From Alkalihalobacterium alkalinitrilicum (GTDB lineage Bacteria > Bacillota > Bacilli > Bacillales > Bacillaceae_F), in contig NZ_KV917368.1 of the NCBI RefSeq assembly GCF_002019605.1, positions 1,276,997 through 1,340,996 on the forward strand: DNA of 64,000 nt, given 5' to 3'. The notes below the pieces were generated by a model that was not told the origin of the DNA, searched no databases, and was given only the letters and a program-made list of their open reading frames with translations. Each line of letters begins with the position of its first letter. Positions within the stretch are counted from its first letter, which is position 1. This document shows positions 18,216 to 27,948 of this stretch, piece by piece. The position numbers and the translations under genes were made by a program.

Positions 18216-18330
18216 TTCTGTTCCTCCTCTTAGATGTGTACATTTCATAAAGTTATATTAGAAAATTGATAATCCGAAAAATATCTCACTATCAACTTCC
18301 TAGTTCCATTCACTACCTAATTACATTGTA

Positions 18331-18344
18331 AGTAATCGCTTTCA
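18331..18344. promoter_or_regulatory. candidate cre site (CcpA) upstream of dctP
   Basis: AGTAATCGCTTTCA matches the catabolite-response consensus TGWAANCGNTNWCA at 13 of 14 positions and lies about 115 bases upstream of the dctP start, where CcpA could repress the transporter when preferred sugars are present. Confidence 0.5.
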
Positions 18345-18508
18345 AAGATAATGCTTAAAAATGCTTTAGATCATTATTAATGCATTAAATATGCCTATCA
18401 ACTATTCGATAATACGCTCTATTAGAAAGTGAATGAAATATTTTTTCTAATCCCTATTATATGACAAAAAATTTTTTTCACAATACTTTTTTTGAAAAAA
18501 TATTTTTT

Positions 18509-18522
18509 GTAAAACGTTTTCA
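18509..18522. promoter_or_regulatory. second, weaker cre-like palindrome
   Basis: GTAAAACGTTTTCA has a symmetric AAAACGTTTT core and a good right half but a poor left half compared with the cre consensus. It lies midway between dctP and the RpiR gene, so it could also be a binding site for the RpiR-type regulator. Confidence 0.35.
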
Positions 18523-18583
18523 TTTGAAATATAATGGAACTATATTTAATCTTCTATTTTAAAATAATAACTTTCGATAACAA

Positions 18584-18690
18584 GAAACTTCCATCAGTGT
18601 GCGTTTTCCACTTCCGGACTGATGGTTAGTTGAGGCTCACACGATGTGGTCGAAAAGACGTTGCCACAGGACGTGGCGCATAGTCTGTGT
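18584..18690 (+). repeat. dispersed structured repeat, copy 3
   Basis: GAAACTTCCATCAGTG, the ACTGATGGTTAGTTGAGGC block, CACACGATGTGG and ACGTTGCCACAGGACGTGGC are all present; the 3' GGCAG/GGGATAAA part is missing. It lies 40 bases upstream of the rpiR start, so the regulator gene sits between two direct copies (this and 19612). Confidence 0.85.
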
Positions 18691-18731
18691 AAAATGGATA
18701 TTTTGAATTATTACTAAGGAGTGAATAAAAT

Positions 18732-19586
18732 ATGTCGACGGAACGACAGCACTGGAAGGCAAAAATCAAAGCATCATATCCACTATTTAGTGATAAGGAG
18801 AGATTAATTGCAGATTATATTCTTTCAAATTCAAATAAGATTATCCATTCTACCATTAACCAAGTAGCTGAAGATCTCCAAGTTGCTGAAGCTACGATCT
18901 TTCGCTTTTGTAAAAGGATCGGATTTAAAGGGTATCAAGCTATGAAAATCGCACTTGCTTCTGAAATCGTAACTCCTATTCAAGATATTCATGAGACCAT
19001 TCACGAAAATGACGATGAAAAAATCGTTGCTGAAAAAGTCTTCAAATCCAATATTCGGACATTGGAAGAAACACTTGAAGTAATTGATGGGGTAAGGTTT
19101 CAAAAAGCAGTTCATGCAATATTAAGCGCACGACGTGTGGAGTTTTATGGGAATGGAGGATCAGGAATTATCGCGATGGATGCCCATCATAAATTTATAC
19201 GAACCGGCATTCCAACAACTGCATATCAAGATTCGCACTTTCAATTAATGTCGGCTTCTCAATTAACGAAAGAAGATGTCGTCGTTCTTATCTCTCACTC
19301 TGGGACAAATCGGGATATACTCCAAGCTCTAGAAGTCGCAAAGGAACAAGGTGTCACCACAATAGGAATTACTACGTTAGCAAAGTCACCGCTAAGTAAT
19401 GGAGTAGATATTCCCTTATATACGGTATCACAAGAAACGATATTTCGATCTGAAGCGCTGGCTTCACGACTAGCACAACTTTCAATCATAGATGCACTAT
19501 ATGTTAATGTAAGTATGGCGCGAAAAGAAACGACGAAATTGACTTTAAGAAAACTTCGAGATGCTATTTCATTAAAGCGGATTTAA
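18732..19586 (+). CDS. MurR/RpiR-family transcriptional regulator (HTH + SIS)
   Basis: A 284-residue regulator. The N-terminal HTH_6 domain (residues 1-77; QVAEDLQVAEATIFRFCKRI is the recognition region) binds DNA. The C-terminal SIS domain (about 120-260; EFYGNGGSGIIAMDAHHKF and LISHSGTNRDI) binds a phosphosugar-type effector. AAGGAG before ATG 18732 sets the start. It is divergent from the TRAP operon and is probably its regulator, which would point to a sugar-acid or amino-sugar substrate. That substrate link is inference. Confidence 0.88.
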   Translation: MSTERQHWKAKIKASYPLFSDKERLIADYILSNSNKIIHSTINQVAEDLQVAEATIFRFCKRIGFKGYQAMKIALASEIVTPIQDIHETIHENDDEKIVAEKVFKSNIRTLEETLEVIDGVRFQKAVHAILSARRVEFYGNGGSGIIAMDAHHKFIRTGIPTTAYQDSHFQLMSASQLTKEDVVVLISHSGTNRDILQALEVAKEQGVTTIGITTLAKSPLSNGVDIPLYTVSQETIFRSEALASRLAQLSIIDALYVNVSMARKETTKLTLRKLRDAISLKRI

Positions 19587-19611
19587 TTGTTCCATTCTAA
19601 CTTCATAAGAA

Positions 19612-19772
19612 AGTAAAACTTCCATCAGTGAGGGCTTTATTCTTCCCCTACTGATGGTTAGTTTAGGCCCACACGATTTGAGTCACACAAACGTTACCAC
19701 AGGACGTGGCGCATTTGGTCTGTGTTCATTTGTTGTTACTGGCAGTATTACTGCCAGTTGATGCGGGATAAA
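19612..19772 (+). repeat. dispersed structured repeat, copy 4 (most complete)
   Basis: All three modules are present: AGTAAAACTTCCATCAGTGA with its partner CTACTGATGGTTAG; GGCCCACACGATTTGAGTCA with ACGTTACCACAGGACGTGGC; and the perfect hairpin GGCAGTATTACTGCC ending GCGGGATAAA. It follows the rpiR stop by 25 bases. Confidence 0.9.
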
Positions 19773-19819
19773 AGAGACACCTCCCATCTTTCGTCGGAGT
19801 TGTCATGTCAACTTTTGTA

Positions 19820-20926
19820 TTATAATGCATTGGTAATATTTATGAGTTTATCTGACGCAACCGCAACCTGTTCGGCTGATCCATTAACTTCCATAAATAT
19901 GTTTGTAAGCTCTTTCATTTCATACGCTATTAAGACATTTTGTTCTTTCATATTTACCATTGAATTCACAATTTTATCAAAAAATTGATTTGTCATACAT
20001 GACTCATTTGTTCCCTTTTTTATATGTTCATTATTTTCAGAAATGGACGTTGCCATATTTACGGTATAGCGGTTTATTTGATTCACTAGTACAGTTACTT
20101 CAGAAACTGCATTTTTCGTATCTTCTGCGAGCTTTCGTACTTCATTTGCTACAACGGCAAAACCTTTACCCTGTTCGCCTGCACGGGCTGCTTCAATAGC
20201 TGCATTTAAAGCAAGTAAATTGGTTTGATCAGCAATAGATGTAACCATCGTAGATATTTCTTCAATTTTTTTAGAAGCAGTTAACAATTCTTTCATTTCT
20301 AAAGTAATTTTTCTCATGTTTGCTTCTGTTTCGGTAATCACTTTCTCAAGATGTTCAAGGCGCAATTTCCCTTCCTTAGATTTTTCTTCTGTTAAAATGG
20401 CTATTTGAGAGCTAGTGTTTGTTAATGTCTTAATTTCATTTGTTTTATCGCTCATTTCTTGTATTGCTGCGCTCGTTTCCTCACTAATAGCTGCTAATTC
20501 TATCGCACTAGTATTAACTTGGATTTCCAAGTTTACCTTCTGTTCTTTCGCTTCGTTACGAATTCTTTCATTTTCAATCTCATAAGCTTCTAAGACAATT
20601 TGCTGTTCTAAATTTAGTATCTTCGTTAATGCCATGATAACTTGACTGGCTTCTTCTATATCATTCGTTTTAGGGATAGCGATGTATACGAGCGATTGTA
20701 ATAAATCTTGAAAAGCACACATGTACCACTTCGTGTCTAAACCGATTTTGACATGCACTTGCGCAATCTTGTTTCTTTGAAGGATAAATCTATCATCAAT
20801 CTGCCCGTTGAACATGTCATATATATGAGAATGTAGCGTCTTTTTTAAGCGATCAAAATGGCTATGATTGTTAATAATTTTCATTAAAGATGTTTCTTTT
20901 CCCAAGTTAGTGTAGAACTGGTCAGC
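19820..20926 (-). pseudogene. HemAT-like soluble chemotaxis transducer, N-terminally truncated
   Basis: Homologous to the globin-coupled aerotaxis transducer HemAT. The back half of the globin domain remains, with the probable heme-ligand histidine in [20 protein letters not shown], then a coiled region and an MCP signalling domain ([20 protein letters not shown]). About 80 N-terminal residues of the usual 430 are absent. Homology ([15 protein letters not shown]) runs upstream of the first start, TTG 20905, to about 20926. There it meets a stop codon (20933-20935) and AT-rich sequence. No ribosome site serves TTG 20905 or the later ATG. The front of the gene was probably deleted. A short expressed form is possible but would bind heme poorly. 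Confidence 0.75.
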
Positions 20927-20935
20927 TGTTAATTA

Positions 20936-21273
20936 GAATAATAGAAAACCCAAAATTTATCAATATTTACCAAAAAATTATAAAATTTGCAGAAAAATGA
21001 AATATTATTAAATTGAGTGAAGTCTTTTTAATAATTTAAAAGAGGCTGGGATATAACTAAAATGTCGAACTCCAAAGACGAATGATTTATGTACAGAAAC
21101 ACCATTAAGAGAAAAAACCCGAACTAATTCAAATTCCTAACTGTAGAATCTTGAATTATAGTTCGGATTTTTCTTTGGCTAATATACTTTTATCCCAGCC
21201 TCGAATACAAAATATCTATTTTTCAAAAAGATGCTGTTGTGAATTACATTAAATTTGTATTAACCATTGACCA
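20936..21273. other. intergenic stretch between HemAT-like gene and kinase
   Basis: AT-rich, no gene. Its main content is the inverted-repeat element at 21042-21202, listed separately. Confidence 0.5.
21042..21202. repeat. 160-bp palindromic element with GAGGCTGGGATA ends
   Basis: Perfect 12-bp terminal inverted repeats (GAGGCTGGGATA / TATCCCAGCCTC) enclose an inner stem: ACCCGAACTAATTCAA about 21117-21132 with TTGAATTATAGTTCGGAT about 21152-21169. Elements starting GAGGCTGGGA are common between genes in Firmicutes and act as folded terminators or MITE-like units. It can end transcription of the kinase gene (stop 21274). Only one copy lies in this window. Confidence 0.65.
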
Positions 21274-23964
21274 TTAATTTATATTTATTCCATCTTCTAG
21301 TTTTTGCTTTTCTTCATTATCCTCATTTGAAATCGGTAAAGATATACTAACTGTTGTTCCTACACCTTCTTCACTTTCTATTACAATATGGCCATTATGC
21401 TCTTCAATAATTTTAAAACAGACCATTAGTCCTAATCCAGTTCCATGATCTTTACTAGAATAAAAAGGTTCACCTAGCTTCTCAATTTTTTCCTTATCAA
21501 TGCCACATCCTTGATCATGTACTTGAATGATTACGTATGGATCTTTATTTTCCATATTAATTTCAAGGTTTCCACCTTCTGGCATCGATTCTATTGCATT
21601 TTTTAATATATTGATCAACACTTGTTTAATCTTATGTTCATTACAGAAGATCGTATGTATATTGTCATCGATAGTACACTGAATCTCGATCTGATTTAAT
21701 AGCGCCTCTGTATCAATGATTGCTAATGTATTTTTTAATAAAAGTGCTGGATCTTTTTCACTAAAATTATTCGCTTGTGGTTTAGCAAGAGACAAAAACT
21801 CTGTCACAATTACTTCGATTCGTTCTAATTCAGATAACATTAAATCGGTGTATTCTTTTTTGATGCGATCTCTAAAAAGCTGGATGAACCCTTTTATTGA
21901 CGTTAACGGGTTTCGTATTTCATGCGCTACAGCTGCTGAAAGTTGTCCAATAACTGAGAGTTTATCAGATCGATTTAATAATTCATCTGTTCTTTTTCGG
22001 TCACTAATATCTCTTGATACCGAAGTAAAGCCAAACAACTGACCAGTTTCATCGCTAAGGGGAGAGTACGTAATACTGACATCTATGATGGTACCATCTT
22101 TTCTTTGTCTTTTAGTCTCTAAACCGATGATATCTTTGCCTTCTTTGATTTCTGAGATTACATGTTCCATTTCTTTTTGCTGATCTATAGGTAGGACAGG
22201 GAACTTCTTACCTATGATTTCTTCTAATTTCCAACCATAGATGTTTTCAATTGCTGGATTGACATGAAGTATTTCACCTTCTAATGATAATGTCCCAATA
22301 CAATCAGCGCTATGATAGATTAAAGATTCCAAAAAATTTTTAGTTTGTTTAAGTTGTTCTTCTGATTTTGTTTTTTCTGTAATATCCTCAACGATCGCAT
22401 AAACACCAATTACGGTCTCTTGTACTACAATGGGTACGTGTGTAAGATTTAAATAGACTTTGTTTCCATTTTTGTGACTAACTGTCATTTCAAAGTGTTG
22501 GGATTTTCCTTCTAGTGCTTTTGTAAAATGTCGCTTTACCTTTTCAGCTTCCTCTTGATTTAAATATTCACAGTATTCTTTAAGATCACTGAACTCATAG
22601 CCTAGTATTTGTTCAAGAGAACGATTACAACTTGTCATATCTCCATCTAAATTCATAATAGATATCCCGTTCGGATTATTATCAAACAATGACTGGAATT
22701 GTTGTTGCTTTCTTTCAAGCAACTGTACCGTTTTTTTCCGTTCCGTAATTTCTCGTCCGATCACTACTATTCCCTTACTTAATATATGATCATAATTTAG
22801 AGGAACTTTAATAATATCATACACTTCCTCTTCCCCGTTGGGTTGTGGAAGGATGAGCTCTCTTCGGATCGGTGTTCCTAGTTCCCATGCTAATTGATCT
22901 GTTTTTTCAACTTCTGATATAAAAGCTTCATAATCAGGGTGTAAAGTTTTTGTTCCATCTATGTCTTTTTTATGAAATAATTTTAGCTTTTCGACTGCCG
23001 TCCTATTTCCCTCTAACCAACCGCCTTGATCATCTTTAAAAACAATGAGGTCTGGTATTAAATCCATAACAAATTTAAAGCGTTTTTCCGTTTCACGAAT
23101 TAACCTTTTTTCGGACTCAGCTCTTTCAATAGCGAGTCCAACTAAATTAGCACAAGTCTCTAACATTTCCAGTTCAAGACTTGTTGGTGTAGATGGGAAC
23201 GGATGATAAATGGCAAAGGAACCAACGACTTCTTCATCAATAAATATAGGAATAGACCAACATGCACGAACTCCGATGGATAAGGCATGATCTTTAAAGT
23301 CATTCCATAATGGGTCGGTTGAAATATCTGGAACAATCACTCTTTCTTTGCGATACATTGCTGCACCACATGAACCTCTTTCACCTAATTTAATATTATA
23401 AAACGATTGAGTAAATTCTTTAGGTAAATTAGGGGCTACTACCTTTTTAATTTCTATATTTTGATCTACTAAAATAATAGAACAATATGATTTTCTTACA
23501 AAATATTCTTCTATTAATATCGATATCTGGCTTAACATATTATGTAAAGATTCGCGTTTTACGATCATTTTAAGTATTTCTTGATTTAATTCTAACATTA
23601 AATCACGTTGTTTTTGTTTGGTTATATCTTCAACACTTAAAAGGTTATACGTTTTATTGTTTTCTTTTATTATTCTGGAATGTAGTTTTAGCCATTTTTT
23701 ATGTTTAGTTTTTACCTCGAAAGATTGAATTGGTTGAGTCGTTTTATTTAGATAAACAAATGAATTAACGATGTAATCATGATAACCTTCTTGAATAAAG
23801 TCAAAAATGGAACCGTCTACTAGATCCGTTTCGTTGTTTAATAAGCAATTAACCTGTGTGTTAGCACTAATAATCAATCCACTATTAGTAATAGCTAGCA
23901 TTGGTATTGGACTTTGATTACAAAAATGATTTAGGGTGTGATACATTTCTTCTAGCTGCTTCAT
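21274..23964 (-). CDS. soluble multi-PAS/GAF sensor histidine kinase
   Basis: A cytoplasmic kinase of 896 residues without membrane segments. Order: PAS (about 8-125), GAF (about 145-290; RGSCGAAMYRKERVIVPDIS), PAS (about 298-415), PAS (about 430-545), PAS (about 552-670), HisKA (about 680-745; phosphorylated His in VAHEIRNPLTSIKGFIQLF) and HATPase (N box NILKNAIESMPEGG, G1 DQGCGID, G2 GTGLGLMV). The HisKA sequence is like the sporulation kinases of Bacillus, so a role in the Spo0 phosphorelay is possible. GGAGG before ATG 23964 sets the start. No response regulator lies beside it. It follows the BREX terminator and is a separate unit. Confidence 0.88.
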   Translation of the reverse strand: MKQLEEMYHTLNHFCNQSPIPMLAITNSGLIISANTQVNCLLNNETDLVDGSIFDFIQEGYHDYIVNSFVYLNKTTQPIQSFEVKTKHKKWLKLHSRIIKENNKTYNLLSVEDITKQKQRDLMLELNQEILKMIVKRESLHNMLSQISILIEEYFVRKSYCSIILVDQNIEIKKVVAPNLPKEFTQSFYNIKLGERGSCGAAMYRKERVIVPDISTDPLWNDFKDHALSIGVRACWSIPIFIDEEVVGSFAIYHPFPSTPTSLELEMLETCANLVGLAIERAESEKRLIRETEKRFKFVMDLIPDLIVFKDDQGGWLEGNRTAVEKLKLFHKKDIDGTKTLHPDYEAFISEVEKTDQLAWELGTPIRRELILPQPNGEEEVYDIIKVPLNYDHILSKGIVVIGREITERKKTVQLLERKQQQFQSLFDNNPNGISIMNLDGDMTSCNRSLEQILGYEFSDLKEYCEYLNQEEAEKVKRHFTKALEGKSQHFEMTVSHKNGNKVYLNLTHVPIVVQETVIGVYAIVEDITEKTKSEEQLKQTKNFLESLIYHSADCIGTLSLEGEILHVNPAIENIYGWKLEEIIGKKFPVLPIDQQKEMEHVISEIKEGKDIIGLETKRQRKDGTIIDVSITYSPLSDETGQLFGFTSVSRDISDRKRTDELLNRSDKLSVIGQLSAAVAHEIRNPLTSIKGFIQLFRDRIKKEYTDLMLSELERIEVIVTEFLSLAKPQANNFSEKDPALLLKNTLAIIDTEALLNQIEIQCTIDDNIHTIFCNEHKIKQVLINILKNAIESMPEGGNLEINMENKDPYVIIQVHDQGCGIDKEKIEKLGEPFYSSKDHGTGLGLMVCFKIIEEHNGHIVIESEEGVGTTVSISLPISNEDNEEKQKLEDGININ

Positions 23965-24283
23965 TAAATAATTCCTCCAATTTCCATTCCTCACTCTAAA
24001 ATTTTCTGTAAGAAGACTTTTTTGATCGAATTTTATAGTATTTGATTTATAGATTACAGCATCGAATCAACTAGTACTCACCTAGAATATACAGATCATT
24101 TATACTTATTATAAATCTGTTTTTCAATAAAATCTTCAATTAATTACAAAAAACATCCAGACACTGAATTTTTGAGATGAATATTAAATATGGTTTGTAT
24201 CCTATCCCCTAAAAACATACTTAGTAAACGTCACCAAAAAAGGCACCACTACCACGGCTAAGTAGTATTGGTGCCTTATTCGG
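23965..24283. other. intergenic region between BREX operon and kinase
   Basis: Holds the BREX terminator (24240-24278) and the kinase promoter region, where I could not choose convincing boxes. No gene seen. Confidence 0.5.
24240..24278 (-). terminator. terminator of the BREX operon
   Basis: AAGGCACCA (24240-24248) pairs with TGGTGCCTT (24270-24278), followed on the minus strand by TTTTTTGG, a few bases after the pglX3 stop. This shows that the kinase downstream is not part of the BREX transcript. Confidence 0.88.
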
Positions 24284-27200
24284 TTAAATATCGGCGAGCA
24301 CATTCAACTTTTTCAATTGCTTGCCGTCACTTTGAGGTACTTCTACTTCTTGAAATTTTGCATAGTTTACTTTTACGCCGTCATCTGGAGCAATCACGAC
24401 TCGTTTATTTGCGATATGTGCAATGACTTGGTCGTATTGCTGAATTTCAATGAGTTGCTTTTCGATGGTTTCTTTTCGCTTTTTCGCTTCACCTTTTTCA
24501 AGAACCGTTCCATCGCCTTCAAGAATGATATATAACTGTTCAGTTTCCGCTTCATATTTTCGTTGCAACTTATGTAAATAATCGGTACGTACACGAGCAA
24601 CAAGGCTTTCATCATAACGATGCATATATATAAGCGCCTTAAACCCTTGGTGTTTTCCACTATCGAATAACCAGTAAATTGGCCGTTTATTGTATGTTTT
24701 TATATGATCTTTGAAAAAATCTTTTTGAAAATAACGACGAAGTGCTTGTCTTGTTGACTCGGTTGCTTTTCTATTTATTGCACCAGTAATAAACTCAAGA
24801 TTTTCTTCTAGTTTTTCTTCACCAAATGTGGCAACAAGAAATTCAACAAAACGAGTGACAATGTCGTCATCAAAATATATTTCATCAGTCAATGGAATAA
24901 CGTTAGATTCGGTTGGATTAAAACGTTTATACCGTTCAGGATCGAACTCTCCACCCGCACAGACTAACCCGTTTTCATCTAGTGAATACCGACCAAACAT
25001 GCACCCGACCGCATAGGAGATAAACGACTTAATATCGCGCTCATAGTTTGCTTTGGAAAGTGTAATGTCTTCATCTAGAGCATGAGGTGTTACGTCACCA
25101 TTTAGTTGATAAAGATCAATAAATAATTCATTAATCTTTTGCTCGTTTTCTTTCATCTTAGTAAATTGTTGCTTGGTATAGTAGGACCAAGCATCAAATG
25201 CATCCTCTATCGTGTCACAGATACCCTTATGTTCAAGGAACGGATGTTCTTTGAATTCCCAAGTCTTCTCAAACGAATTCCAATCGTTTTTACTAATTTC
25301 GATACATTCCTGTACAAGATTAGAAATAGTAGATTCGTCAGTTGAAATAACTGGAATGGATTTAACATGGCCAACTTCATAATTAACAGTGGGGCTTAAA
25401 AAGCTTAAAACAGTTTTTGCCACATTACTATTCATTAATCCTAAAATAAATAAAGGATCTTCTTCTTGAAAAAAGATGGAACAACCTGCGACATCAAACG
25501 GTGTACCAATATCGTTATACCGCATGGAAAACCCGCCAATTGTTACTTTTGACCATGTTAAACAATCTTGAAAATAAAAACTTCTCGAAGGCAAATGGTT
25601 CCCAACTGTTGCCAATTTATCATAGTGATCGTTGTCAAATTTTATAACATTTTCGATATTTCCAAACCATTTTCTATAACTACCACCTTTATTATATGGA
25701 GCATATCTCAAACCGCTATTTAAAAAACTTTCAGTATTCTTATAGTGAAGACCAATTTCACGGAAATCCACTTCATACCAAAATCTTAAAAAGAAGTCGT
25801 TATTTCCTGTAGCTAACCCTTGTCGCGGCGAAGATACTTGTCCAAGCGGGGTTCCTTTTTCATAGGCAAAAATAAAACCGTTCGTCATATTATAAGCGAT
25901 TGGACTGTTTGGAATAATAGAAAAGTTCTTTTGTTCGTTCACGTATGTTCCGACACGGTTAAGAAACTTTTCTCGTTTCACTTCTAGTGATTCAACTGAG
26001 CTTTTCTTTTCGAATAATCGTTGATAGGTTGCTTCATAACCGTCGATAATGCTTTTCTGAAGAACAAATGCTGTCGTACCAAAGTCTGACCCAAAAATGC
26101 CTCTCCCAAAATGAAGCAAGTTAACAATTGTAACTTCTTTTAGTAACATCTTTCTTAGTTCTAGATAAGAAGATAAGTACATCCAGGTTGGAATATTAAT
26201 TAATGAAACAAACCCATTTTTTTTGGATAAAGTATAACAAACTTCCATGAATACTGTGCTCATATCATCTTTTGTCATTGGGTAGTTCGTTTTAATATAA
26301 TTTAATAATGTTTTATTAATTCCAGACCTTCCCATATACGGCGGGTTTGTAATCGCAATATCATATTTTTGATTTAATATTTTTGCCTGTTTCAATAATA
26401 CGGGTAGCTTATCCAATAAAACATCAAGGTATTGTGCTGTAAATAAATTAGAAGGATCACTTGATTGCAACTCATATAGACGTTGTTCTATGGCTTCTGT
26501 TTGAATATCATTAGCAATTAAAATTGAGCCATATTCTTTTGCGTCCTTGAAAAGAGCGAAAACATATTCGATGTCCTCTCGAAGGTGATCATTATCTTCT
26601 ATCATTAGGTCAATCGCTTCAGGTGGAATATCGTTACTTTCTTGTATTGATATAAGGTTGACTCTTACAGGCTCACTGAAAAAACGGCGATGATAACTTC
26701 GTGCCTTCATCATAATCGCAAAATAAGCTAATTGCGCCGCTCGGTCGTCAATATCTATGCCGTAAAGGTTCTTTTCTATAATAAGCTTCGGAATTTCACG
26801 AGGTGAATAACCAGCTTTCGTATAAATTTGATAAAGAACATCAAAAGCGTACACTAAAATGTGACCTGAACCCATACAAGGATCAATGATTGTAATCATT
26901 TCTGGATTTAACCTTGCGTCTACCAACTGAGTAAGTTCATGTTGAACTTCAGAATTTTGTTGCGCATCTTCGATATAATAGATCCACCCCTCTTTAAGTT
27001 CGTCCCCAGGGTGAGAATTCAACCAAAATCTCCCTAAGGAATTTTCAACCATGTATTGAACAATCCATTTAGGTGTAAAGAGTTGAGTTGCAGCTGGAAT
27101 ATTTTCTTTCGTTATTTTTTTATTTTTCTTTAGCCCTGCGAAAACTTCATCTTTTTTTTCGGAAATATAAAATTGATATAACCAGCCAATGATCTCGACT

Positions 27201-27808
27201 TGTTCTTTCCAATCCTCTTCTGGAATGGATGTGACAAGAAGGTGAATAACCGAACCTTCTTGTAGCAAATTTAATGGCAATAGTAATTCTGTATAATCAT
27301 TAATTCTCTCAAACATAACAGGTAAGATTGAATGTAGGGCATTACATTGCTTAATAAGTAAATACTTATATAAATCCTCGGTTTCATTTGTATCAAGAAG
27401 TTGGTATATCAATTCATGGTCTAATTCTAAATCCAGTTCTAATGCGTCTGTTAGGATATCTGGTTCTTGTTTTCCGTCATGCTCGGAAGTCAGCACCCTA
27501 ACTCCTGTTGGTAAATAATCATTTACTTCCATGAAACGTAGTGCAATTAAACGGTTGAACCACGTATAAGCAACTTCCTCAATTACGTGATCGAATCCTT
27601 GATGGTTAATTTTGGTTATTAATTCTTCCCGTTGCTTCAGTTCAAACGTTTTGAAGATGCGCTGGTTCACTCGAAATCCACCTTCAAATAGTTCAGGCTC
27701 TTTTATTTCATTTTTGGCAATACCTAATTCATACGCTTTTTGTTTTATGTCTTCTATTAACTGCATTCTTGCTTGAACTGCAAATTTACGAATAGCTACT
27801 TTATTCAT
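24284..27808 (-). CDS. pglX: BREX adenine-N6 methyltransferase PglX, paralogue 3
   Basis: A 1174-residue PglX. SAM motif DPCMGSGHILVYAFDVLY lies near residue 308, YGIDIDDRAAQLAYFAIMMK near 350, and the catalytic NPPYMG near 488, so the enzyme should be active. The central part (about 590-850) differs from the two paralogues and is the expected target-recognition region. The N-terminal 580 residues and the C-terminal 300 (DDIVTRFVEFLVATFGEE; RPIYWLFDSGKHQGFKALIY) are closely shared. It methylates host DNA so that BREX spares it. GGGGGA precedes ATG 27808. It is the last gene, where type 1 BREX usually has brxL. Confidence 0.93.
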   Translation of the reverse strand: MNKVAIRKFAVQARMQLIEDIKQKAYELGIAKNEIKEPELFEGGFRVNQRIFKTFELKQREELITKINHQGFDHVIEEVAYTWFNRLIALRFMEVNDYLPTGVRVLTSEHDGKQEPDILTDALELDLELDHELIYQLLDTNETEDLYKYLLIKQCNALHSILPVMFERINDYTELLLPLNLLQEGSVIHLLVTSIPEEDWKEQVEIIGWLYQFYISEKKDEVFAGLKKNKKITKENIPAATQLFTPKWIVQYMVENSLGRFWLNSHPGDELKEGWIYYIEDAQQNSEVQHELTQLVDARLNPEMITIIDPCMGSGHILVYAFDVLYQIYTKAGYSPREIPKLIIEKNLYGIDIDDRAAQLAYFAIMMKARSYHRRFFSEPVRVNLISIQESNDIPPEAIDLMIEDNDHLREDIEYVFALFKDAKEYGSILIANDIQTEAIEQRLYELQSSDPSNLFTAQYLDVLLDKLPVLLKQAKILNQKYDIAITNPPYMGRSGINKTLLNYIKTNYPMTKDDMSTVFMEVCYTLSKKNGFVSLINIPTWMYLSSYLELRKMLLKEVTIVNLLHFGRGIFGSDFGTTAFVLQKSIIDGYEATYQRLFEKKSSVESLEVKREKFLNRVGTYVNEQKNFSIIPNSPIAYNMTNGFIFAYEKGTPLGQVSSPRQGLATGNNDFFLRFWYEVDFREIGLHYKNTESFLNSGLRYAPYNKGGSYRKWFGNIENVIKFDNDHYDKLATVGNHLPSRSFYFQDCLTWSKVTIGGFSMRYNDIGTPFDVAGCSIFFQEEDPLFILGLMNSNVAKTVLSFLSPTVNYEVGHVKSIPVISTDESTISNLVQECIEISKNDWNSFEKTWEFKEHPFLEHKGICDTIEDAFDAWSYYTKQQFTKMKENEQKINELFIDLYQLNGDVTPHALDEDITLSKANYERDIKSFISYAVGCMFGRYSLDENGLVCAGGEFDPERYKRFNPTESNVIPLTDEIYFDDDIVTRFVEFLVATFGEEKLEENLEFITGAINRKATESTRQALRRYFQKDFFKDHIKTYNKRPIYWLFDSGKHQGFKALIYMHRYDESLVARVRTDYLHKLQRKYEAETEQLYIILEGDGTVLEKGEAKKRKETIEKQLIEIQQYDQVIAHIANKRVVIAPDDGVKVNYAKFQEVEVPQSDGKQLKKLNVLADI

Positions 27809-27829
27809 CGTTCCCCCTATTTCTTACGA

Positions 27830-27902
27830 GAAATGAGCGGGAGAACTGCGACACGGATAATACTGCCTCTTTACCCTGTTCCAATTCAAAACCACTCATT
27901 TC
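27830..27902 (-). promoter_or_regulatory. intra-operon hairpin between pglZ and pglX3
   Basis: GAAATGAG (27830-27837) pairs with CTCATTTC (27895-27902) across a 57-base loop in the 140-base gap. It is not followed by a T-run, so a processing or attenuation element is more likely than a terminator. Confidence 0.35.
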
Positions 27903-27948
27903 ACAGATTTATTTAACATGTTCAGCCGTTTTTGTTTGCTCCATTCAA

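Noticed and set aside
21274-23964. PAS/GAF histidine kinase as an extra BREX component downstream of pglX3
   Set aside because: A good terminator (24240-24278) and about 320 bases separate them, the kinase has its own ribosome site, and its domains are those of sporulation-type kinases. No sequence link to BREX was seen.
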